Below, piece by piece: positions 1 to 6,441 of a stretch of 20,218 bases of DNA (position 1 is its first letter; the number at the start of each line of letters is the position of its first letter). The DNA is from JAJFVC01 sp039698075 (GTDB lineage Bacteria > Planctomycetota > Planctomycetia > Pirellulales > Thermoguttaceae): assembly GCA_039698075.1 (NCBI GenBank), contig JBDKTJ010000177.1, positions 1-20,218 of the forward strand. The letters are read 5' to 3'. The notes under the pieces were generated by a model. It was not told the origin of the DNA and did not search any database. It worked only from the letters and a program-made list of their open reading frames with translations. Position numbers and translations under genes: made by a program.

Positions 1-689
1 TGCGACTGGTCGTTTCGATCGCCAAAAAATATCGCAACCGCGGCCTGAGCTTCTTGGATTTGATTCAAGAGGGCAACGCCGGTCTGATGCGGGCCGTGGA
101 CAAGTTCGAGTATCGCCGCGGGTTTAAATTCTGCACCTACGCCACGTGGTGGATCCGTCAGGCGATCACCCGCGCCGTGGCCGATCAAAGCCGAACCATC
201 CGCATCCCCGTCCACATGGTCGAGACCATGTCGCGGGTGCGCAACGTTTCGCGGAAGCTGTTGCAGAAGTTGGGCCGCGAGCCCACGATCGAAGAGACGG
301 CCAAGGCCAGCGAAACCTGCGTCGATGAAACTCGCCGCGTGCTGGCGATGAGCCGTTATCCGATCAGCCTCGACCGTCCGGTCGGCAACAGCGAAGACAG
401 CCATTTCGGCGACTTGCTGCCCGACGGCGCGGCCCGAAGCCCGGCGATCGGCGCCACGCAAGGAATGCTTCGCGGGCGGATCGCCAAAGTGCTGAAAACG
501 CTCAGCTACCGCGAACGCGAAATCATCAAGCTTCGCTACGGTCTGGGCGACGGCTACAGCTACACGCTGGAAGAGGTCGGACACATTTTTAAGGTCACCC
601 GCGAGCGGATTCGTCAGATCGAAGCCAAGGCAGTCCGCAAGCTCCAGCAACCCTCGCGCAGCCAAGAGCTGGTCGGGTTCCTCGACTAG
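1..689 (+). CDS. RNA polymerase sigma factor, RpoD/SigA type (5' partial)
   Basis: This is the C-terminal part of a primary-type sigma70 factor, which directs core RNA polymerase to promoters. The reading frame is open from base 3, so the gene starts outside the window. Region 2 is clear: the core-binding and -10 recognition stretch runs from DLIQEGNAGLMRAVDKFEY through CTYATWWIRQAI, followed by RTIRIPVH at the start of region 3. The SLDRPVG...SHFGDLLPD stretch matches the region 3 signature of RpoD-like factors rather than ECF sigmas. Region 4.2, the -35-binding helix-turn-helix, is visible as TLEEVGHIFKVTRERIRQIE. A strong terminator follows at 716. Whether it is the housekeeping factor or a paralogue (planctomycetes carry several) cannot be decided without the N-terminus. 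Confidence 0.95.
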   Translation, partial: RLVVSIAKKYRNRGLSFLDLIQEGNAGLMRAVDKFEYRRGFKFCTYATWWIRQAITRAVADQSRTIRIPVHMVETMSRVRNVSRKLLQKLGREPTIEETAKASETCVDETRRVLAMSRYPISLDRPVGNSEDSHFGDLLPDGAARSPAIGATQGMLRGRIAKVLKTLSYREREIIKLRYGLGDGYSYTLEEVGHIFKVTRERIRQIEAKAVRKLQQPSRSQELVGFLD

Positions 690-715
690 GCCGTGTTTGT
701 AAGTTCGCTTTCAAT

Positions 716-766
716 AACCGCTTGCGACGTTGCACCCCAAGCAACGTCCCAAGCGGTTTTTCTTTT
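716..766 (+). terminator. Intrinsic terminator after the sigma factor
   Basis: An outer 8-bp stem (716-723 with 751-758) and an inner 8-bp stem (726-733 with 741-748) are both perfect. They are separated by a 2x2 internal loop and closed by a 7-base loop, and a T-rich run starts at 757. It ends sigma-factor transcription and isolates the riboswitch block downstream. Confidence 0.9.
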
Positions 767-789
767 CCAAAAATCCGTGGTTCGCTCGA

Positions 790-817
790 TTGACTATTTT
801 GCAAGAGTTGGTAGATT
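790..817 (+). promoter_or_regulatory. Putative sigma70 promoter for the B12 riboswitch block
   Basis: A -35-like TTGACT (790-795) and a -10-like TAGATT (812-817) are separated by 16 bases. The predicted transcription start, near 824, lies just before the conserved riboswitch core and after the sigma-factor terminator. The -10 matches consensus at only four of six positions, so the call rests largely on placement. Confidence 0.5.
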
Positions 818-824
818 AGTGTGA

Positions 825-1035
825 GTTACCGTGTGCGTTGGTGGTCGGAATCCGATCCTAAAGGGTTCCGACGAACAGGGAACACCGGTGCAAAACCGGG
901 GCGGCCCCGCCGCTGTAACCGAGGAAGTAGGACGGCCCATTCTTTAGAAGGACCATTGCCGCAGTTTCGATTGCGGTGAGAAGGTCGGGCCGGCCCGAAC
1001 TCGGAAGCCAGAAGACCTACCAGCGCGTGACCTGC
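825..1035 (+). promoter_or_regulatory. Cobalamin (B12) riboswitch
   Basis: The conserved blocks of the adenosylcobalamin-type aptamer appear in order. There is a 6-bp stem (845-850 with 866-871), a GGGAA-ACCGGTG segment (878-890), the core GCGGCCCCGCCGCTGTAACC (901-920), and the B12 box GAAGCCAGAAGACCTACC (about 1004-1021). A side hairpin lies at 959-976. The outer limits are approximate. Downstream, a 7-bp hairpin (1033-1039 with 1056-1062) and a long-range 7-bp pairing (1074-1080 with 1147-1153) may form the expression platform. No T-tract is visible before the next gene, so control of translation seems more likely than attenuation. Such switches normally turn genes off when cobalamin is plentiful. 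Confidence 0.93.
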
Positions 1036-1189
1036 GGCTCAATGCGAGGGAGAGAAGCCGCACGGAAAGTCGGGTTGCAGGAACTCGCGTCAGATCGGTC
1101 GTATTTCGTTGCGCCGCCGCGTCGCCGTATTCGGTTTCGTTTCGGGCTGCAACAGAAAAAAAACTGGCCGATCGCGCGGGACACAAATC

Positions 1190-2059
1190 ATGCGCCATCG
1201 TGCCAACATCGCGCGAAACAGCGGTTTTTCGCTGGTCGAACTGCTGGTGGTCATCACGATCATCGGGCTGTTGGTCGCGCTGTTGTTGCCGGCGGTCCAA
1301 TCGGCCCGCGAAGCCGCCCGACGTGCGCAATGTTTGAACAATCTCCGTCAAATCGGCATCGGTTTGCACAACTATCATGAAGCCCACGGCTGCTTTCCGC
1401 CAGGTTGCTTGGGCTACGGCGCGAAATACGGCAACAAATGCATCGCGTGGTCCGTCTTTTTGTTGTCCTATATCGAGCAAGAGAACATCCAACAACAGTT
1501 CCACTTTGATAAGAAGTTCAGCGACCCGGAGAACAGCCAAGCAACGCATCAGGTGGTCTCGACGTATATCTGTCCGAGCACCAGCCAACTTTGCTCAGGA
1601 CGATTCGGAAGCGTCGTGCTCCAACAGGACAGCAGCGGCACGCTGAGTTCAATTTCGGGAATGGGGTGCACAGACTATGGCGGTATGAACGGGTGGTCTT
1701 ACTTTTCCGGTCCGAAAAAGGGCACATCCGAGCCGGGGGTCATGGCCTACAATCGCGTCGTCACCATCGCGGAGATTCAGGATGGCACATCCAACACCAT
1801 TATCGTAGCCGAAGACACCGGCCGCGGGGCCGGCGATGGCGTGGATGGAGAATGGCCGGATGGCAGAAACATCTTTGATCAATCAGGCCCCATCAACGTC
1901 CTACAGATCAACGAAATGTGGAGCGATCATGTGGGCGGCGTGAACGCCGCGTTTTGCGACGGCGCCGTTCACTTCCTAAATGAACTGCTTGACGTAGACG
2001 TTCTACGCGCCTTGTGCAGCCGTAGCGGTGGGGAAATTGTTGATAGCCGTATTGATTGA
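1190..2059 (+). CDS. DUF1559 prepilin-like secreted protein
   Basis: This is a 289-residue member of the DUF1559 family, which is greatly expanded in planctomycetes and whose role is not known. The N-terminus is a type IV prepilin signal: a short basic leader, then G12|FSLVELLVV with Glu at mature position 5, followed by a hydrophobic helix (about 13-34). A prepilin peptidase should therefore cut it and leave it as a pseudopilin. The C-terminal family signature H-x9-DG is present at His247 to Asp257-Gly258, and SGGEIV closes the protein. The ATG at 1190 was chosen because it places the cleavage site 12 residues in; an upstream in-frame start at 1109 would add 27 residues with no signal character. 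No good Shine-Dalgarno is seen. It is the first gene behind the B12 riboswitch, and the next start codon lies 41 bases after its stop. Confidence 0.9.
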   Translation: MRHRANIARNSGFSLVELLVVITIIGLLVALLLPAVQSAREAARRAQCLNNLRQIGIGLHNYHEAHGCFPPGCLGYGAKYGNKCIAWSVFLLSYIEQENIQQQFHFDKKFSDPENSQATHQVVSTYICPSTSQLCSGRFGSVVLQQDSSGTLSSISGMGCTDYGGMNGWSYFSGPKKGTSEPGVMAYNRVVTIAEIQDGTSNTIIVAEDTGRGAGDGVDGEWPDGRNIFDQSGPINVLQINEMWSDHVGGVNAAFCDGAVHFLNELLDVDVLRALCSRSGGEIVDSRID

Positions 2060-2087
2060 TAGCCACTTGGAGGCAGCGTTTTTTGAG

Positions 2088-2093
2088 AAGGAG
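2088..2093 (+). promoter_or_regulatory. Ribosome binding site deciding the PEP-CTERM protein start
   Basis: AAGGAG lies 7 bases before the ATG at 2101. This supports that start over in-frame upstream codons that would overlap the stop of the preceding gene. Confidence 0.75.
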
Positions 2094-2100
2094 TCACTTT

Positions 2101-2760
2101 ATGAACAGCTTAATTGGGCGAAGTGTTTTAGCGCGGGCCGCGTATCTGTTCCTCGCTTTGGGTGTGGTCTTGGCGTTTTGCGCGTTGGCAGGAACGATCC
2201 ATGCCGCAACCCTGGATGATCTCCAGTTCGAGGGATCCTATGGAACGGGCAGCAACAGGGCGGCGTTGGTGGTCGATTTTTCTTCGGGAGACGGCGTGAT
2301 TGACAGTTTTGCATTTGAGGTATGGTTTAACACGCCAACAATCACGGGCTTCCAGTTGCTGAATGATGTTCGAAATGGCACATCAAACGGCTTCCAATAC
2401 ACCACCGGCTATGGCGGAGGTTTTGTGCAGAGCATGTCGTACATGGGACGACAGATGACATCTGACGACGAGACCGGCATGAGCTTGATGTATTGGACGA
2501 GCAACAATGCAGGTACGTCGTGGAATTTGGGATGGGATCCCTTGGCCGATACGGTCTTAAGCAACAACGACTCTCTTGGCTGGCTATCCCAAATCATTTT
2601 CTGGGATTCGCCCGACGGCAAGAATTGGTACTCAGATCCACCGGAAAGTGAATGGCTGCAGCCGGTTGCCCCTTTGAAATCGGCGCCGGAGCCTTCGGTC
2701 ATCGTTCTGCTGCTGACCGGCCTGGCGGCCGCCGCTTGGCGTTGGCGACGGAAACGATAA
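2101..2760 (+). CDS. Tryptophan-rich PEP-CTERM surface protein
   Basis: This is a 219-residue exported protein. Residues 1-35 form a signal peptide ending in an AxA-type site (IHA|ATL). The C-terminus is a PEP-CTERM sorting signal: Pro196-Glu197-Pro198, a hydrophobic segment (200-213) and a basic tail (RWRRKR), which exosortase systems recognise. The mature part (about 160 residues) has no cysteine and is rich in Gly, Asn, Asp and aromatics, with eight tryptophans between residues 75 and 185, as in ligand-binding beta domains. The opening ALVVDF...SFAFEVWF resembles, from memory, a family of PEP-CTERM proteins with an ALVVDF/AFGYRW-type start; I cannot name a domain. It lies second behind the B12 riboswitch and before cobO. 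Surface corrinoid binding is a guess from this context only. Confidence 0.85.
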   Translation: MNSLIGRSVLARAAYLFLALGVVLAFCALAGTIHAATLDDLQFEGSYGTGSNRAALVVDFSSGDGVIDSFAFEVWFNTPTITGFQLLNDVRNGTSNGFQYTTGYGGGFVQSMSYMGRQMTSDDETGMSLMYWTSNNAGTSWNLGWDPLADTVLSNNDSLGWLSQIIFWDSPDGKNWYSDPPESEWLQPVAPLKSAPEPSVIVLLLTGLAAAAWRWRRKR

Positions 2761-2853
2761 CAAACCATTTCAGCGTCTTGCACGATAGCCAGGAGGCTGT
2801 TAATCCCAGGCCTTTCTTTGTAGCATTGTGCATATCCCTGAACTTTCCGTCAC

Positions 2854-2858
2854 GGAGG
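2854..2858 (+). promoter_or_regulatory. Ribosome binding site of cobO
   Basis: GGAGG lies 10 bases before the ATG at 2869. It fixes the cobO start and shows that translation can initiate independently after the 108-base gap. Confidence 0.75.
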
Positions 2859-2868
2859 ATCAGAAACC

Positions 2869-3387
2869 ATGTCCGGCTACGTCCACGTTTACACCGGCAA
2901 CGGCAAAGGCAAAACCACGGCGGCGCTCGGACTGGCGATTCGGGCGGCCGGCGCCGGCTGGGACGTCTTTTTCGCCCAGTTCGCCAAAGGCATGGCCAGC
3001 AGCGAACTGACGGCCCTGGCCCGATTTGAAGACCATATCACCGTGCGGCAGTACGGCTGCCCCAACTTCATCAATGGCGAAGGCCCCGCCAGCGACGACA
3101 TCGAACGAGCCCGGCGCGGGCTGGTCGAATGCCGCGAGGCGATCACGTCGGGCCGCTATCGGCTGGTGATTCTCGACGAGGCAAACCTGGGGCCCGTGCT
3201 GAAACTGTTCAGCGTCGACGACCTGCTGGGGCTGGTCGCCGCGCGGCCGAACGATGTCGAACTGGTGCTGACCGGCCGTCACGCCGACGCGCGGCTGTTG
3301 GAACGGGCCGACTTGATTACCGAGATGCGGGAGGTGAAGCACTACTTCCAGCAAGGCGTTTTGGCCCGTCCGGGAATCGAGCAGTAA
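2869..3387 (+). CDS. cobO: Corrinoid adenosyltransferase (CobO/CobA/BtuR type)
   Basis: The enzyme transfers the 5'-deoxyadenosyl group of ATP to the Co(I) of corrinoids, making the adenosyl form needed for coenzyme B12 synthesis and salvage; it is cytoplasmic. The 172-residue protein begins directly with the P-loop strand, and the family's P-loop GNGKGKTT sits at residues 10-17. VILDEAN (100-106) is the Walker B region, LTGRHA (134-139) and the closing ITEMREVKHYF...GVLARPGIE stretch are typical of the family. The length is close to that of short CobA proteins. It lies 108 bases after the PEP-CTERM gene, with no convincing terminator between, so the riboswitch at 825-1035 probably also governs it. 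It converges on the lipoprotein gene ending at 3421. Confidence 0.95.
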   Translation: MSGYVHVYTGNGKGKTTAALGLAIRAAGAGWDVFFAQFAKGMASSELTALARFEDHITVRQYGCPNFINGEGPASDDIERARRGLVECREAITSGRYRLVILDEANLGPVLKLFSVDDLLGLVAARPNDVELVLTGRHADARLLERADLITEMREVKHYFQQGVLARPGIEQ

Positions 3388-3420
3388 CCAGCAAGCGAAA
3401 AAGAAGAACTCCTTCGATTT

Positions 3421-4056
3421 CTACTTGATTCGCTTATAGACTTGCAACCCTTCCGGCGACTTATTAAAAAGCTTGTCGCCTTCCGGAGACGTCAACAGCG
3501 CGGTCAGCTTCTCCGGCGTGTCGGTAAAACACACGCTTTGGCCAATCGTGGAGTCCTTCTTGCCGATTTCGCCTTGGATCGTTCCGGCCTCGATCGCTCG
3601 GCGTTTGGCGTCTTGATCCATGTTCCAGAGGGTCAGGACGTCGTCTTGAATTCGATATTTCAAGATGAAATAGCCATGGACCAATTCCGGGTTCCAGCCG
3701 TTCTTGGTCAGCAGGTCGAGTTTTTCGTCTTCCGTGACGACCACATTGAGATACCGATTTTTTCCGATGCTCGTCGGAAAGGCCAAAATCTCGGTGGGGC
3801 GTTCGATCGAGCCATCCTTATCCTGGTTGATCAACACCAATCGCAACACGCCGGCGGGAAACTTGCCGGACGCCGCCCCAACATGGCAGTATTCCACTTG
3901 TCCGTCGTCGTGAGTCATCCGCCAAACGCCCTTCAACGCCGGATCGGCCTTCGACGTTTTCGGAGGGCACAGCGGGTTTTTCGAATCGATGCACGAAGCC
4001 ATCAAGAAGCAAAACACCGGAAGCAACCATAAACCGACAATTCGACGCGACCTCAT
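3421..4056 (-). CDS. Predicted lipoprotein of unknown function
   Basis: I do not recognise the family. The 211-residue product starts MRSRRIVGLWLLP, a basic n-region plus hydrophobic core, and ends its signal in the lipobox-like LMAS-Cys22, so it should be lipidated and exported. The mature part contains LKGVWRMTHDDG, LILVLINQDKDG-like strands and several aromatic and charged residues, which could form a small beta-rich domain; this is only an impression. The ATG at 4056 was chosen over longer in-frame starts (up to 4278) because it begins the signal peptide, has GAGAGG just upstream, and has a perfect TATAAT about 70 bases before it. It is convergent with cobO and divergent from hemE, so it is probably transcribed alone. 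Confidence 0.75.
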   Translation of the reverse strand: MRSRRIVGLWLLPVFCFLMASCIDSKNPLCPPKTSKADPALKGVWRMTHDDGQVEYCHVGAASGKFPAGVLRLVLINQDKDGSIERPTEILAFPTSIGKNRYLNVVVTEDEKLDLLTKNGWNPELVHGYFILKYRIQDDVLTLWNMDQDAKRRAIEAGTIQGEIGKKDSTIGQSVCFTDTPEKLTALLTSPEGDKLFNKSPEGLQVYKRIK

Positions 4057-4364
4057 GGCAACACCTCTCGACATGGGAAGACGGCAACCAAAACCCCTAT
4101 TCCCTCTAACGCGAAAATCCGCTGAAATTATAACGCTCCGAGTCCGTTCCGTGCCAGAGGGAAAGGGGGCAACGTCGGTCTTGCAGGCCGCCTCAAGCCG
4201 ACTGGTCCGCCGACGCGACCGGCATCCGATTCCGCATAGATGCCATCCGGCCAATGTGATAACATATTGAGACTCCACCAGTTAACGCCGGGGGGGTCGT
4301 CGGCGGAAGACCAGTTTCGCAGGAAAAACTCAGAATCGCCGTCGTGCAGTCGAAAATCAATACT
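4057..4364. other. Divergent intergenic region between lipoprotein gene and hemE
   Basis: About 308 bases without a supported gene. It must hold both promoters. Only the minus-strand -10 at 4127-4132 stands out; no convincing hemE promoter or Shine-Dalgarno was found. In-frame extensions of both genes reach into it but lack coding character. Confidence 0.5.
4127..4132 (-). promoter_or_regulatory. Putative -10 element of the lipoprotein gene
   Basis: On the minus strand this reads TATAAT, a perfect -10 hexamer, about 70 bases before the lipoprotein ATG. A poor -35 (TGGCAC) lies 18 bases further upstream. Confidence 0.4.
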
Positions 4365-5423
4365 ATGGCATCCGCTTGGATCCAAAATCCGCTGATGAAG
4401 GCCCTCCGGCGAGAACCGGCCCCTTGGACGCCGATCTGGCTGATGCGTCAGGCAGGTCGCTATTTGCCGGAATATCGCAAGCTGCGCGAGTCCGTGTCGT
4501 TTCTGGATCTGTGCAAAACGCCCGACCTGGCGGCCGAAGCGACCGTCCGCACCGTCGAACGATTGGGCGTCGACGCGGCCATCGTGTTTTCCGATCTGCT
4601 GCTGATTCTCGAGCCGATGGGCATGACGTTGGAGTATTCCAACAGCAAGGGGCCCGTGCTGCACAACCCGATCGGCGAACCGGCCGATGTCGAACGCCTT
4701 GCCGAGTTGGAGACCGTCGAACCGCTGGGCTTCGTGATGGAAACGGTCCGAAAATCCAGAGCGGCCCTGCCTGAAAACGTGCCGCTGATCGGATTCGCCG
4801 GCGCTCCGTTCACCTTGGCCGCCTACGCCACGGAAGGCGGATCGAGCCGCGACTACCGCCGGACGAAGTCGCTGATGTTCAACGACACCGGCGCGTGGGA
4901 CGCCCTGATGAGTCGCCTGGCCCGCGCCGTGACGCTTTATGTCAACGCCCAGATCGACGCCGGCTGCCAGGTCGTCCAACTGTTCGACACTTGGGCAGGC
5001 TGCCTGAGTCCGGACGACTATCGCAGCTACGTGTTGCCACACACCCGATCGGTCATCGAGTCGATCCGATCCGGCGTGCCGGTGATTCATTTTGCCACGG
5101 GCAATCCGTCGCTATTGCCGCTGCTGGGCGAGGCCTTCGGCAAGAAAAAGCCGCGTCCGGCGGTGATCGGCGTCGATTGGCGCATCCGGCTCGACGACGC
5201 TTGGCGCGCGATCGGCCACGACAAGGCGATTCAGGGCAACTTGGACCCCACTGTGTTGTTGGCATCCCCGATCGAGATTCGCCGCCGGGCCAAAGAGCTT
5301 TTGCATCAAGCGGCATGTCGGCCCGGCCACATCTTCAACCTCGGTCACGGCGTGTTGCCGCGGACGCCGGTCGAAAACGTTCTGGCGTTGATCGAAGCCG
5401 TCCACGAATTCAGCAGTCGATAA
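4365..5423 (+). CDS. hemE: Uroporphyrinogen decarboxylase
   Basis: HemE removes four carboxyl groups from the acetate side chains of uroporphyrinogen III to give coproporphyrinogen III, the step that commits tetrapyrroles to haem instead of siroheme and B12. The 352-residue product has the family's usual length. The signature MRQAGRYLPEYR appears at about residues 28-39, followed by IVFSDLL (about 73-80), GFAGAPFTLAAY in the middle, FDTWAG, and the C-terminal GVDWR and LGHGVLPRTP stretches. The ATG at 4365 is preferred; an in-frame GTG at 4344 would add seven residues. No clear Shine-Dalgarno is present. It lies about 1 kb from cobO, so two tetrapyrrole genes share the neighbourhood, but the lipoprotein gene between them is on the other strand. 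Confidence 0.97.
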   Translation: MASAWIQNPLMKALRREPAPWTPIWLMRQAGRYLPEYRKLRESVSFLDLCKTPDLAAEATVRTVERLGVDAAIVFSDLLLILEPMGMTLEYSNSKGPVLHNPIGEPADVERLAELETVEPLGFVMETVRKSRAALPENVPLIGFAGAPFTLAAYATEGGSSRDYRRTKSLMFNDTGAWDALMSRLARAVTLYVNAQIDAGCQVVQLFDTWAGCLSPDDYRSYVLPHTRSVIESIRSGVPVIHFATGNPSLLPLLGEAFGKKKPRPAVIGVDWRIRLDDAWRAIGHDKAIQGNLDPTVLLASPIEIRRRAKELLHQAACRPGHIFNLGHGVLPRTPVENVLALIEAVHEFSSR

Positions 5424-5559
5424 CGACGATTTCTCCGCAAAGTCAGCCCTTCCTACCACACGACTTGATCGATTACCGAGACTCTGAGCGATTTGTTGTT
5501 CACGCGGCGCGGCGTCGAAAAAATTCTGCATTTTCGCCGTAAATTCCTCAAGTCGTTCT

Positions 5560-5589
5560 TTGACTTCTCTTCGGCATCGGGCATATAAA
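5560..5589 (+). promoter_or_regulatory. Putative sigma70 promoter
   Basis: TTGACT (5560-5565) and TATAAA (5584-5589) each match consensus at five of six positions, with an 18-base spacer. Transcription would start near 5596, about 85 bases before the small ORF at 5680. It is one of the best promoter matches in the window and lies in otherwise gene-poor DNA. Confidence 0.45.
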
Positions 5590-5679
5590 GGGTGTCGGGA
5601 ACAACGCGAGTTCCTAAGGCCTCTTCTGAAGGCCGCGCGTTGTCACTTCGGAAAGTCAGATGCAAGCGAGTGTCTCATC

Positions 5680-5895
5680 ATGATTCGCGCCATCGGACCG
5701 CTGCGCTATGCTTGGACGTACACGCGGAGTGTGAGGCTGCCGCGATCCGGTCCGCCTGCGGGGGCGCCGGCCGAACAGCTCAGCGCCCTTGTACGCCGCC
5801 GCCGGTTGCGAGTGCAACAGGAAGACCTGGAGGCGGGACTGGTCGACTACGAGGCGATTCCGCCGTATCCGTATCGACCGCGTCCGCCGTCGTAG
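5680..5895 (+). CDS. Possible small basic protein, Pro/Tyr-rich C-terminus
   Basis: The 71-residue product is not recognised. It starts MIRAIGPLRYAW, is basic (several Arg clusters), has an acidic QQEDLEAGLVDYEA stretch and ends in IPPYPYRPRPPS. GC at third codon positions is high, like that of neighbouring real genes, and a good promoter match lies at 5560-5589. Against it, no Shine-Dalgarno precedes the ATG and no family is known to me. A competing minus-strand frame overlaps it, but that frame has low third-position GC. Treat it as a candidate only. Confidence 0.4.
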   Translation: MIRAIGPLRYAWTYTRSVRLPRSGPPAGAPAEQLSALVRRRRLRVQQEDLEAGLVDYEAIPPYPYRPRPPS

Positions 5896-6038
5896 CGCGT
5901 CCCTTGGCGGGACCCGTCGGGTTGTGTTTCTTCACACTTTTTCGGAGGAGGACTTTTGCTGATCGTCGTCGGGCCGCTTTCCCTTTTCCTCTAGAAAAAA
6001 AGGAGTCTGTGATCGTCGATTCCGTCAGCACTCGAAAC

Positions 6039-6162
6039 GACGCGTTTTCTGCTTTTGGACGGTTTGCCATTTCGCGGGCCTTTGTCGGCCATCCGAGCCG
6101 CGGCCTCAATGAGCGCGCATAAGCGCGTCGCACGTCCAAGCGGCAAACGCGTCGGTATTTTT
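6039..6162 (+). ncRNA. Structured element ending in a terminator-like T-tract (candidate RNA or 3' UTR)
   Basis: A perfect 9-bp pairing (GACGCGTTT at 6039-6047 with AAACGCGTC at 6145-6153) encloses a second 7-bp pairing (6055-6061 with 6133-6139). Inside these lie small hairpins, including GGCC-TTTGTC-GGCC and a GCGC hairpin near 6112-6126. TTTTTT follows within a few bases (about 6157-6162). The architecture fits a branched structured RNA or an elaborate terminator. It could instead be a degenerate mobile repeat; there is no family match. Confidence 0.35.
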
Positions 6163-6175
6163 TCTTGATGAAACT

Positions 6176-6351
6176 CACCACGGAGACACGGAGAACACCG
6201 AGAAGCAGAAAAAAATGTACGCTTGCAGGCCACCATCTGGCGCACGTCGCACCCCTGTGCAAGGTCGTCGCATTTCCGAGAACGTCGCCATGGTCATAAA
6301 TTCCTATCCCTTTTGCCCTTCTGTCTCAGTGTTCTCCGTGTCTCCGTGGTG
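6176..6351. repeat. MITE-like element with perfect 23-bp terminal inverted repeats
   Basis: The left arm (6176-6198, beginning CACCACGGAGACACGGAG) and right arm (6329-6351, ending CTCCGTGTCTCCGTGGTG) are exact reverse complements, with weaker pairing continuing inward. About 130 bases of unrelated DNA lie between. From memory, this ACGGAGACACGGAGAACAC sequence occurs as a dispersed repeat in many environmental bacteria. There is no ORF inside, so it would be a non-autonomous element. It sits downstream of the GTPase gene. Confidence 0.7.
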
Positions 6352-6441
6352 AACCCAGCGCTGCCGTGCTAGGAAGGACCAAAAAACGGATGGCGGAAGG
6401 CCGGTAACCAGGCGCTTCGGCCATGCACCACCCGACATGAT

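Larger units (their letters stand above)
5896..6441. other. Gene-poor region with structured elements
   Basis: About 545 bases with no supported gene, between the possible small ORF and the convergent GTPase gene. It contains the structured element with T-tract at 6039-6162 and the inverted-repeat element at 6176-6351, described separately. The remaining 6352-6441 shows nothing I can identify. Confidence 0.6.

Noticed and set aside
2789..2820. A weak hairpin with TTTCTTT between the PEP-CTERM gene and cobO
   Set aside because: Only four or five pairs form with a long loop, too weak to call a terminator that would separate cobO from the riboswitch block.
4344..4364. An upstream GTG start for hemE
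   Set aside because: It would add only seven residues outside the conserved family N-terminus; the ATG at 4365 is the simpler choice.
4128..5090. A 320-codon minus-strand open frame over hemE
   Set aside because: It is antisense to an unambiguous hemE and has no domain character.
5924..5943. A small GTGT/ACAC hairpin followed by TTTTT
   Set aside because: The stem is only 4 bp. It could help terminate the small ORF's transcript but is not strong enough to annotate.
6000..6122. A GTG-started 39-residue frame (VIVDSVSTRND...) after AGGAG
   Set aside because: Spacing between AGGAG and GTG is only 3 bases and the frame runs through the pairing arms of the structured element. There is no family support.
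5780..6262. A minus-strand open frame of 160 codons, with an internal MANRPKAENASF start
   Set aside because: Third-position GC is low compared with real genes, it has no Shine-Dalgarno, and it runs through the structured element and the inverted-repeat arm.
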